Below, in pieces: positions 56,597 through 64,000 of a stretch of 64,000 bases of DNA; within the stretch, counting starts at the first letter, position 1, and each line of letters opens with the position of its first letter. This DNA is from Variovorax paradoxus (lineage in GTDB: Bacteria; Pseudomonadota; Gammaproteobacteria; Burkholderiales; Burkholderiaceae_C). The stretch lies in contig NZ_JXQQ01000010.1 of NCBI RefSeq assembly GCF_000834655.1, positions 294,289 to 358,288 on the forward strand. The letters are read 5' to 3'. The notes under the pieces were generated by a model. It was not told the DNA's origin, searched no databases, and saw only the letters and a list, made by a program, of their open reading frames with translations. Position numbers and translations under genes: made by a program.

Positions 56597-58090
56597 TTAT
56601 TGAGCGCCGGGCAGCGGCGTGTTCAGATAGGGAAAGGTCTCCGGGAACTGCGCTGCGCTCTGCAACGCGCCGTCGGTGATCGCCGCCGAGCCCGCAGGCG
56701 CGTCGGACGGCTTGCAGCCGACCTTGAGCGTGTCGGTGGCGCCGGTGGCGACGCACAATACGCCCATCGCCACGCGCAGTTCCGCATCGACCACGTCGTC
56801 GCCGGGGCGGCGGCCGTTCGGGAAGCCAGCCGTGTCACCGCCCAGAACGCCCAGATTGCTCTGGCTGGCCTTGGGCGTCGGGGCGATCCCGGTGTTCAGG
56901 CGGAGCATTTCCGAAGCGGTCACGTTCGCGGGCTTGTTGACGCCTTCAACGCCGGTCAGGAACGCTGCCACAAGGTCGGTGCGCGGGAAGTTCGTCGGCG
57001 CTGGCGCCGAGGGGAACAATTTCTGTACGAGCGCGGGAAGGGTCGGATTGGTCACATAGTCGGCGAACTGCCCGTCATCCTTGGGCCTGGAGCTGTTGAA
57101 GCGGTCCTTGTCCTTCAGGCCGATGACGACCTCGTTGACCAGGGGCATGCCGAGCCGCGAGACCTGGGCCCAGGCGCCACCGGCGAGCGTGGTGGTGCCG
57201 TGGCCGCGCTTCGGTGGGCTGGCGACGAGCTGGCCCTGGCGCACGCTCGCTGTTGTCCAGCCGCCGATGATGGGCTTGCCTGCGGTGGTGACGCAGGCGA
57301 TGGGCACCTCAAGCGCCATGGTGGTGACGTTCTTGCCGGCAAGGGCATCGGGATTGCCGTTCGGCGAGCCGAGCGGGTTCAGGTTGATCAGGTCGAATAC
57401 CTGGCCCAGCGCCACGCTGAACGGGTCCTTGCGCTGCCCGACAAATACGCGGCCCGGCGCGGCGCAGCCCGGGATGTTGACGTTGTACAGGTGCTGGGCC
57501 GCATAGGCAGCGTAGCCCGTGGGGCCGCCGAAGGTCTTGTCGCCAATGTTGTCGGTGGGTTTGTCGAACTCCTTGGCGCCGCCGGCCGCGGTGACGGCCT
57601 CGCTCACCCCCGTGCGGCGGTCGCCGCGCACGATATTGAGCGTGAAAGTCTCGCGCAGGTTGCTGGTGGCCTGGTTCGGGCCCGTGATGCCGCCGGCCTG
57701 CACCAGCGGAATGGACACCTGTTTGCCAGCGATCGGCAACTGGATGTCGCGCAGCGTGTTCTTGAAGCGGAACTGGAAGGTGATGTTCTCGACCGCGTCG
57801 CCGTCGGTGTCCAGATGGATCTCGTAGAGCGCGTTCGGGTCCATCGAAAAGTAGTTCGGACCGCCGTACGGGCTCTGGTCGGGTTGGTAGTTGGCGATGA
57901 GGGTGACATAGTCCTGGCGCCCGGTCTCGTAGCTGCGGAACATATAGAAGTCGGTGGCATCGACCTTCGGGGTGCCGGCGATCGAGGGCGCCTCGCGGTG
58001 ACTGGACGCGTAAGCGCCGGACGACGTCATCGCGCAAGCCGCAACGACGCAGGCATGCAGGGGAATTCGAACGAGATTCATTGCTGTCAC
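56597..58090 (-). CDS. DUF4331 domain secreted protein
   Basis: A 497-residue protein with a signal peptide (cleavage about residue 28, AYASS) and the DUF4331 start SHREAPSIAGTPKVDATDFYMFRS. Residues 94-98 are DTDGD, a Ca-type acidic motif, before the conserved ENITFQFRFK strand. It is the first gene of the five-gene minus-strand operon ending in a NikR-like regulator. No enzymatic motif recognised; probably periplasmic or outer-membrane associated. ATG 58081 (MNLVRIPLH) is an alternative start. Confidence 0.85.
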   Translation of the reverse strand: MTAMNLVRIPLHACVVAACAMTSSGAYASSHREAPSIAGTPKVDATDFYMFRSYETGRQDYVTLIANYQPDQSPYGGPNYFSMDPNALYEIHLDTDGDAVENITFQFRFKNTLRDIQLPIAGKQVSIPLVQAGGITGPNQATSNLRETFTLNIVRGDRRTGVSEAVTAAGGAKEFDKPTDNIGDKTFGGPTGYAAYAAQHLYNVNIPGCAAPGRVFVGQRKDPFSVALGQVFDLINLNPLGSPNGNPDALAGKNVTTMALEVPIACVTTAGKPIIGGWTTASVRQGQLVASPPKRGHGTTTLAGGAWAQVSRLGMPLVNEVVIGLKDKDRFNSSRPKDDGQFADYVTNPTLPALVQKLFPSAPAPTNFPRTDLVAAFLTGVEGVNKPANVTASEMLRLNTGIAPTPKASQSNLGVLGGDTAGFPNGRRPGDDVVDAELRVAMGVLCVATGATDTLKVGCKPSDAPAGSAAITDGALQSAAQFPETFPYLNTPLPGAQ

Positions 58091-58204
58091 CCTCGGTAGT
58101 AGGAGTCGGTTGTGGAAGGAACCAACTCAAGTACGGCGGCAGCAGACGGTTGGTTTGTCGGACACCAGGCCGGGAATTTCATACGAATCGCTCCAGACGT
58201 CACA

Positions 58205-58228
58205 ACCAGGAACTCGTCAAGTCCTGGT
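58205..58228. promoter_or_regulatory. Inverted repeat upstream of the DUF4331 operon
   Basis: ACCAGGA (58205-58211) and TCCTGGT (58222-58228) are perfect inverted arms with a 10-nt centre, 115 bp upstream of the DUF4331 start. Candidate operator, or a chance hairpin; it does not match the E. coli NikR box. Confidence 0.35.
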
Positions 58229-58373
58229 GCGACAACAAGAAGGACCATGGCAGGATGCGGTCCTATCCTGGCTCATCGCTCCGACCGCGGCGAATCCCGC
58301 CCATTCAAACTCTGAATCGACCACGGCAGCCAAGCGCGCTCTCGACACACACTGCACGCCATGGACCTGTCGC

Positions 58374-58784
58374 TCAGCGGCTCTGCGCCGAGCACCACCA
58401 CTGCCAGGCGCCCCAACACGCCACCAGCCAGAACAGGACGATGAGCACCGCGCCGAACTTGCTGGTCGGCTCGGCCCGCTTGGACGTCATCCACTCTTCC
58501 GCCTGGTTGCGGCACTCTGCCAGGACGTCGGCCGGGAGCAGCCGGATGGCCAGCCAGATCAACCCGGGCAGAAGCAAGGCATCATCGAGATAGCCCAAGA
58601 TCGGAATGAAGTCCGGAATCAGATCGATCGGGCTGAGCGCGTACGCGACAACCAAAAGTCCGAGCGCCCTGGCGTACCACGGCGTGCGCGCATGCTTGCC
58701 TGCAAACCACAGCGTCACGCCGTCGCGCTTGATTCGCCGGGCCCATGTTCTCAAACGCTTGCGGGTACGCATGCGCCAGAGCAT
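58374..58784 (-). CDS. DUF1232/YkvA-domain membrane protein
   Basis: A 136-residue protein with the DUF1232 core YALSPIDLIPDFIPILGYLDDALLLPGL, flanked by a basic N-terminus and a C-terminal membrane segment (FGAVLIVLFWLVACWGAW). Function of the family is unknown. Confidence 0.88.
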   Translation of the reverse strand: MLWRMRTRKRLRTWARRIKRDGVTLWFAGKHARTPWYARALGLLVVAYALSPIDLIPDFIPILGYLDDALLLPGLIWLAIRLLPADVLAECRNQAEEWMTSKRAEPTSKFGAVLIVLFWLVACWGAWQWWCSAQSR

Positions 58785-58952
58785 GCCACGGCCTTTTGCT
58801 TGTCAGCGCGCTCGCGGATTCTTGCCCGAGAGATCGTGGCTCGTTGTTCGCCTCCCGCGCCCAGGCACTCCCGAGCCAGGCGCCGGCCAACGGCGCACGC
58901 TCGGCCCGGGTCTTACGTTGCGGCGATGTCCCTGCGTCGAAGGAACGGGCGC

Positions 58953-59402
58953 TCAGGTCGGCCGATCCATGGCGCAGGCGTAAAGAGCGGCTTCCTCCGG
59001 TCCCATGGATGCCTCCAAGTCAGCCAGCTCCATGCATTCCAGGTCATAGGACACCCACTCCAGGAGGTGCGAAGGCGGCATGCAATCCACCCCGCAGCAG
59101 TCGCTCCACGGCCCCAGGCGCGCAGGGGCACTGCGCCGCATCGACTGCAGGTAGAGCGCTCGCGCCACGCGAACCCTGGCGAGATCATCCGCGCCCAGCA
59201 TGCGGCGCATACCCTCCCAGCGTTGGTCACATGCTTTGAGCCTGCGCACGGAATCCACCAGTTCGTCCGCCGTCGTTGGTACCAGCCCCTCGCTCCCGCC
59301 ACGCGGCGCCCGTCGGCGATGAAATTCGCAAAGCACACGCGCATAGGCACATTGCTGCAAGAGCATCAGTGCGTGGGTCATGCGATCCGACATCGAGTTC
59401 AT
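58953..59402 (-). CDS. Hypothetical protein
   Basis: A 149-residue soluble protein from ATG 59402 (MNSMSDRMTHALMLLQQC). Mostly helical, with several Cys (DCCGVDCMPP) in the C-terminal half that could bind a metal. No family recognised. An upstream in-frame ATG at 59507 would add a non-conserved Phe-rich stretch and is not used. Confidence 0.6.
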   Translation of the reverse strand: MNSMSDRMTHALMLLQQCAYARVLCEFHRRRAPRGGSEGLVPTTADELVDSVRRLKACDQRWEGMRRMLGADDLARVRVARALYLQSMRRSAPARLGPWSDCCGVDCMPPSHLLEWVSYDLECMELADLEASMGPEEAALYACAMDRPT

Positions 59403-59663
59403 CTCCACTGAACGAGGGTAGCGGCAGTGAAAAAAGAAGAACCTTCGCGGCAAAACTGCGGTGGTTCCAAAGCCGTTGTCAGAAACTTCGCGCGGTCCCG
59501 CCCGCACGCATGTGAGAGAGAGACTTTTCTAGGGCGCTTCTCCTGTCCTACGACAAAGACGGCGCGGACGACGAGCATCGCCCATCGCGTCGACCGTGAT
59601 CAGGGCATGGACCGGGCCTTGGCATGGCGCGATTGGCTCGGCTTTCGCGATACGCGTCGTCTG

Positions 59664-60110
59664 TCAACCCGTTCGCGGCACAAACGAAACCCGCCCTTGC
59701 GCAAGCACGAGCGTGCGCCCGTCGAGCGCTCTCATGGTGCCGTCCAGGCTGAGCCTGAGTCCGCCTTTGGGCCGCGAGTCCACGGACGTCACAACCCACT
59801 CCAGCAGCACGCTTTCGGTGGCCTTCACGGCACGCAGAAGATCGAAAGAGAAGTTCATTCCGAGCACGCTGCCCATTGGAGACAAGTGTGTAGCGGTCAA
59901 TCCCATCAGGAGGGACGTGGTGTGCGTGGCGCTGGCGATCAGGCTGCCAAAGCGGGTGCCCGATGCGTAGTCGGCATCGACGTGAAGCGGATTGTCGTCT
60001 CCCGCGGCAAGCGAGAACGCCCTGACCTGTTCCTCGTCGAATGTGTGCGTGCGAGAAAAGCGGTATCCGGCGCCCACATCCGGGCGATCGGTTTCGGAGG
60101 CCTCAACCAT
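59664..60110 (-). CDS. MaoC-like (hot-dog) dehydratase domain protein
   Basis: A 148-residue single hot-dog protein with the hydratase-2 motif AAGDDNPLHVDADYASGTRFGSLIASATHT, the position of the catalytic Asp and His of MaoC-type (R)-hydratases. ATG 60110 overlaps the acyl-CoA synthetase stop by 8 bp. It probably hydrates or dehydrates an acyl-CoA made by that synthetase. Confidence 0.85.
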   Translation of the reverse strand: MVEASETDRPDVGAGYRFSRTHTFDEEQVRAFSLAAGDDNPLHVDADYASGTRFGSLIASATHTTSLLMGLTATHLSPMGSVLGMNFSFDLLRAVKATESVLLEWVVTSVDSRPKGGLRLSLDGTMRALDGRTLVLAQGRVSFVPRTG

Positions 60111-61755
60111 GGCCGGCCAGACGGGTGATGGCGGCCGCGCTCCCTGCCTCCTCGCGAAGCCTGAACTTCTGGATCTTTCCCGTGGCTGTCTTGGGCAACG
60201 CATGAAAGACGATGCGTTGGGGGCATTTGAAATGGGCCAGTCGCGCACGACAGAAATCGATGATGTCCTGCTCTGACGGCTGCGCCGCGCCAGCCCTCAG
60301 CTCGATGAACGCACAGGGTACCTCGCCCCACTTCGCGTCGGGCTGAGCCACCACCGCCGCATGCAGCACGGCCGGATGGCCATGGATCACCTCCTCTACT
60401 TCGACGGAGGAAATGTTCTCCCCGCCGGAGATGATCACGTCCTTGGATCTGTCGGTTATCTGGACATAGCCGTTGACGTGCTGAACCGCCACGTCGCCCG
60501 TGCGAAACCACCCATCGGCCAGCGCCCTGCGCGTTGCGGCTTCGTTCTTGAAGTAGCCCATCATCACGGTATTGCCCCGCAACATCAGTTCGCCGGCCGT
60601 TCGGCCGTCCGATGCAACGGGCTCGAGCGTGTCGGCGTCGCCCACCATGAGCCCTTCGAACATTGCAGCGCGCGCTCCCTGACGTACCCGAAGCCTGCCC
60701 TGCTCTGCGGGCGGAAGCTCATTCCATCCGTCCTGCCATTCGCAGCTCACCGGCGTTCCGGACACCTCCGTGATACCGAACACGTGATCCACATCGAAAC
60801 CCATCGAGCGGACCGCTTCAAGAACGGCCAGCGGTGGAGGGGACCCCGCGGTCAACACACGCACCGGCCGGAGCAATGTCCGGCCTCGGGCCGCGTCTGC
60901 CAGCATGGCCATGACGATCGGCGCAGCGCACAGGTGATCGATGCCGTGCGCGTCGATCGCCGTCATGACTGCATCGGCAGAAACCTTGCGCAGGCACACG
61001 TGGGTGCCTGCGGTCGCGGTGATGGCCCATGTGAAGCACCAGCCATTGGCATGAAACATCGGCAGCGTCCATAGGTAACGTGGCGCGCGTGGCATGGACC
61101 AGTTGGTGACCTGGAGCTGGCTCATCAGGTAAGTGCCTCGGTGGCTCGCCACGACGCCCTTGGGATCGCCGGTTGTCCCGGATGTGTAGTTCAAGGCAAT
61201 GGGCTGCCACTCGTCGCTTGGCCAGACGCCGGAAAAACCGGGATCGCCCCGGGCAAGAAGCGATTCGTAGTCCAGCACGCCGACGCAGGCGCCAGCCGGA
61301 GCCAAGTGATCCTCGATATCAACGACGATAGGTCGGTGGTCGAGCAATTCCAGCGCAGCCGCCGCAACGCCCGCGTACTCCCGGTCGACCATCAGCAGCT
61401 TGCACTCGCCGTGCCGGAGGATGAATGCCACGCCTTCGGCATCCAGCCGATGGTTGATGGCATTGAGCACCGCCCCGGCCAGAGGGACGCCGAAGTGAGC
61501 CTCCAGCATGGCGGGTGTGTTTGGCGCAAGGACGGACACCGTGTCGCCAGGCTCGATCCCCATGGCGACCAATGCAGAAGCCAACCGATAGCAGCGCTCC
61601 CGCGTGTGTGACCACGTGCGAGTCAGGTCGCCGTGGACCACGGCGATGCGTCGTGGATGCACAAGGGCCGCCCGATCCAGGAACCCCAACGGCGTGAGAG
61701 GAACGTGGTTGGCCGCGCAACGCTCCAGGCCAACTGCATAGGATGCTGCACTCAT
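60103..61755 (-). CDS. AMP-forming acyl-CoA synthetase
   Basis: A 550-residue ANL-family ligase with NYTSGTTGDPKGV, the GITEVSG motif, GWFRTGDVAV and the C-terminal catalytic-Lys motif PKTATGKIQKFRLRE. Closest in style to medium-chain/DmdB-like acyl-CoA synthetases. Its start overlaps the nitroreductase stop by 4 bp, and the MaoC gene follows, so the three genes are one operon, probably activating and modifying a fatty or aryl acid. Confidence 0.9.
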   Translation of the reverse strand: MSAASYAVGLERCAANHVPLTPLGFLDRAALVHPRRIAVVHGDLTRTWSHTRERCYRLASALVAMGIEPGDTVSVLAPNTPAMLEAHFGVPLAGAVLNAINHRLDAEGVAFILRHGECKLLMVDREYAGVAAAALELLDHRPIVVDIEDHLAPAGACVGVLDYESLLARGDPGFSGVWPSDEWQPIALNYTSGTTGDPKGVVASHRGTYLMSQLQVTNWSMPRAPRYLWTLPMFHANGWCFTWAITATAGTHVCLRKVSADAVMTAIDAHGIDHLCAAPIVMAMLADAARGRTLLRPVRVLTAGSPPPLAVLEAVRSMGFDVDHVFGITEVSGTPVSCEWQDGWNELPPAEQGRLRVRQGARAAMFEGLMVGDADTLEPVASDGRTAGELMLRGNTVMMGYFKNEAATRRALADGWFRTGDVAVQHVNGYVQITDRSKDVIISGGENISSVEVEEVIHGHPAVLHAAVVAQPDAKWGEVPCAFIELRAGAAQPSEQDIIDFCRARLAHFKCPQRIVFHALPKTATGKIQKFRLREEAGSAAAITRLAGHG

Positions 61756-62492
61756 GCCAAGGTCTCCTTCGGATTCGGATGGAAAGTGGTGAACGCAGCG
61801 ACCGGCTCCCTTTGCGTGACCAGCGTGTTCTCGATGGCCGTTTCATCGGCATGGCCAAGGCTCATCCCGCACACGAGCATCTGCGCATCGGGAATCTGCA
61901 GACAGCTTGCGATCTCGCGATGAAACTTGAGAAAAGCCGCCTGCGGACAGGTGTGAAGATTGCGCGCGCGGGCCGCCACCATCACGCTCTGCAGAAACAT
62001 CCCGTAGTCGAGGAAACTTCCCTGCGCCAAGTGGCGCTCGATGGTGAAGAACAAGCCGACCGGCGCATCGAAGAATCGATAGTTGCGGCCGTGTTGAAGG
62101 TGCATGCGGGACTTGTCGCCCTTTCCGATCCCGAGCAGCCCATAAAGATCCCATCCCACCTTGCGGCGTCTCTCCAGGTACGGTGTGACCCATTTGCGCG
62201 GGTAGTAGTCATAGGGCTCGGTCAATTCCGCGGCGAGTCCGGGATCGCCCTCGACTGCTGCAAGCCGTGCGCACAACCGGTCCTTCGCTGCACCAGTCAC
62301 GACGTGCACGCGCCAGGGCTGCATGTTCATGCCCGACGCGCAGTGGCTGGCAGTTTCGAGGATCGATTCGATGTCGTGGACCGGTACCGGCGTCGGGAGA
62401 AACGCGCGCACGCTGCGTCGGGTCACGATGGCCCAATCCACCGCCTCTCGCAGCGATTTCAGGTCCAGCGGCCACGATGTCGTTCGGTTCAT
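61752..62492 (-). CDS. Nitroreductase-family FMN oxidoreductase
   Basis: A 246-residue nitroreductase-fold protein: RRSVRAFLPTPVPVHDIESIL (FMN phosphate region), SGMNMQPWRVHVVTG, and LQSVMVAARARNLHTCPQAAF near the C-terminus. FMN- and NAD(P)H-dependent reductase of unknown substrate. First gene of the operon with the acyl-CoA synthetase and MaoC-like gene. Confidence 0.9.
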   Translation of the reverse strand: MNRTTSWPLDLKSLREAVDWAIVTRRSVRAFLPTPVPVHDIESILETASHCASGMNMQPWRVHVVTGAAKDRLCARLAAVEGDPGLAAELTEPYDYYPRKWVTPYLERRRKVGWDLYGLLGIGKGDKSRMHLQHGRNYRFFDAPVGLFFTIERHLAQGSFLDYGMFLQSVMVAARARNLHTCPQAAFLKFHREIASCLQIPDAQMLVCGMSLGHADETAIENTLVTQREPVAAFTTFHPNPKETLA

Positions 62493-62622
62493 TGTTCAGA
62501 GTCCTGGGTTGCGGGAAGACGGCTGCAATTTCAGCCGTCCACTCTAGGGAGGCTGGGTTTGCGCGTCGATGCCCAAAGACACCAGGTGAAGTGGGGCGAC
62601 CCGCCACCCATCGGGACGACTG

Positions 62623-63654
62623 TCAGGACTTGGCCGGGACCGCCATCCGGTAAGCACCCGGGCTCACGCCCGTCCATTTCTTGAAGGCGCGGTGAAATGC
62701 GCTCGCTTCCTGGAAGCCTGTGCGCGCGGCCACCTCGGACACGGTCATCGGCGTCGTCGAGAGCAGGTCTATCGCAATGTCGCGACGCAGGTCGTCCTTC
62801 AACCGCTGATAGTTCAGGCCCTCCTGCTGCAGCTGCCTCTGGAGCGTGGTGTCCGACATGTGCAGGTCCTGTGCGAGGCGGTGCAGATCGGGCCACTGAT
62901 CCGGCAGCTGGTTGCGCAGGCGCCGGCGCACGAGGGCGTGGGTGCTCGATTCATTGCGGTACTGCACCAGCAGATTGCCGGGCGCCTGGCGCAAGAAGCC
63001 ATCGACCGTGTCGGCGGTTTCGACAATCTCCAGATCCAGGAAGGCACTGTCGAACGCAATGTGCGTCGATTCCGCCGAAAAGACGACGTTCTGGCAGAAC
63101 CTCGTGCGGTAGTGGCTGTCGTCAGCGGGCGCTGGACACCGGAAGTGCATCCCGCGCAACGGAATCCGGCGGTGGACGAGCCAGCATGCCAGGCCGTGGA
63201 CCAAAATGAACCAGGTGCCGTACCCGAATAGGCGACGCATCACACCGCCGTCGTGCAACACGATGCGCGCTTCGCCGTCCTCGCGGATCAGTTCACCGCG
63301 AAAGTCGTCCAGCGTTGTCCGCAGGAACCGCAGGATACGGCGCAGTGCGTGCTCAAGCTTGTGTGCGCTGACGGCGGCGCGCGTCATGAGCGCGTAGCTG
63401 CCGCGCCTGAGCCCATGGCTGTCGAGGCCGAAGAATTCATCGTCCATGAGGTCGGCCAGCGCAACCCACATCCGCGAGTACGCCGCCGCCGGGATTCTTG
63501 CGCGACCGGACTGCAACAACCCGGGGTCCAGATTCGCCGTCTCGAGCACGCGGCTGATGTCCATGTTCCTCAGCAATGCCGCATGCAGCGCCTCATGGAC
63601 CAATTCGACCGAAACGGTTCCTTTGACGCCCGCAAGTTTTGTGGACGCTGCCAC
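62623..63654 (-). CDS. AraC-family regulator
   Basis: A 343-residue regulator: a long N-terminal ligand-binding domain of the OruR/ArgR-like AraC type (LMTRAAVSAHKLEHALRRILRFL) and a C-terminal double helix-turn-helix (MTVSEVAARTGFQEASAFHRAFKKWTGVSPGAYR). It lies upstream of, and on the same strand as, the nitroreductase operon, 130 bp away, and probably activates it. Confidence 0.9.
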   Translation of the reverse strand: MAASTKLAGVKGTVSVELVHEALHAALLRNMDISRVLETANLDPGLLQSGRARIPAAAYSRMWVALADLMDDEFFGLDSHGLRRGSYALMTRAAVSAHKLEHALRRILRFLRTTLDDFRGELIREDGEARIVLHDGGVMRRLFGYGTWFILVHGLACWLVHRRIPLRGMHFRCPAPADDSHYRTRFCQNVVFSAESTHIAFDSAFLDLEIVETADTVDGFLRQAPGNLLVQYRNESSTHALVRRRLRNQLPDQWPDLHRLAQDLHMSDTTLQRQLQQEGLNYQRLKDDLRRDIAIDLLSTTPMTVSEVAARTGFQEASAFHRAFKKWTGVSPGAYRMAVPAKS

Positions 63655-64000
63655 TGGATGCTGCTCCTCGATCCTGTGTTGTGAATTCCCCGAAAGGCCG
63701 GCTGGCGGTCAATCGCGCTATTTGATGGACCTACCCACCCGATCGATGGTCGCTGCTCGCGGCCACCTCTTACCCGAGGCCGCCATTGGGCGCGCCGGCA
63801 ATCACCACCATTCCTCGTGAACGGCGTGCATGCGAGCCGGCGATCCACGGGCTCCGGTCCCGCTCGGGCCCCGGCCAGTGTGAAAGGAGAACGGCAACTT
63901 TTTAACCCCGCCACGGCACGAGAGATCGGTTCAGCACACGACCTGATGGGATTGCCATTGCCTGCCTTCATGATATCGCTGCGCACCCCAAGCAGAAGAC
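63655..64000. other. Window end, no gene assigned
   Basis: 346 bp. A minus-strand frame of 138 codons (63570-63986) overlaps the AraC gene and has no recognisable domain; nothing partial could be identified at the right edge. Confidence 0.4.

Overview
The window is about 64 kb of GC-rich chromosomal DNA (by eye mid-60s percent GC) with short intergenic gaps, long antisense open frames, Bug/TctC-type periplasmic receptors, many LysR/GntR/TetR/AraC regulators and several aromatic or acyl-CoA catabolic clusters. This fits a soil or rhizosphere betaproteobacterium of the Burkholderiales, most like Comamonadaceae (Variovorax-type). That assignment is an inference from gene content; there is no rRNA or other marker. 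No tRNA, rRNA, insertion sequence, phage or CRISPR array was seen.

Layout. (1) 1-10257: a tight minus-strand operon of nine genes: Rieske ring-hydroxylating oxygenase alpha and beta, a V4R-like small protein, an acyl/aryl-CoA ligase, a thiolase-fold protein without thiolase catalytic residues, a DUF35/OB-fold protein fused to an SDR domain, two tandem cyclase-family (kynurenine formamidase/isatin hydrolase type) hydrolases, and an indolepyruvate:ferredoxin oxidoreductase that leaves the window at base 1. A divergent FCD-type GntR regulator and two GTATAC-centred sites sit at the promoter end. This reads as a catabolic pathway for an aromatic, perhaps indolic, acid. (2) 10838-19862: a DapA-like lyase, aspartate dehydrogenase NadX, LysR, 3-hydroxyanthranilate 3,4-dioxygenase, a TctC receptor, a flavin reductase, a VanB/PDR-type oxygenase reductase (a candidate electron donor for the oxygenase of region 1), a succinate-semialdehyde-type dehydrogenase and its divergent LysR. 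(3) 20026-22000: a decayed toxin-antitoxin pair, a WG-repeat protein and a fragment of a sigma-54 activator. (4) 22559-28279: a 1906-residue type Va autotransporter. (5) 28700-34911: DMT exporter, RpiR regulator with a 16-bp palindrome, a PanE-like reductase, TetR with repeated operator-like sites, and an NTF2-like/MFS pair. (6) 35311-40440: catalase-like peroxidase plus cytochrome b561, an OmpR-type regulator with a degenerate receiver, then a gene-poor stretch with small genes and fragments. (7) 40464-50371: flavodoxin-like reductase, Lhr-type helicase, DUF427, YihY, WYL regulator and NmrA-like protein.

(8) 51304-58090: a TonB-dependent receptor convergent with a five-gene minus-strand operon (DUF4331 protein, lipoprotein, TPR protein, HupE/UreJ-like membrane protein, NikR-like regulator). 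It looks like a self-contained metal-handling module. The NikR has an altered ligand set, and both the HupE-like and DUF4331 proteins carry Ca-type acidic loops. (9) 58374-63654: DUF1232 protein, hypothetical protein, then MaoC-like, acyl-CoA synthetase and nitroreductase genes with an AraC regulator.

The two most promising candidates for undescribed biology are the region-1 operon, with its non-thiolytic thiolase and fused DUF35-SDR, and the region-8 metal island.
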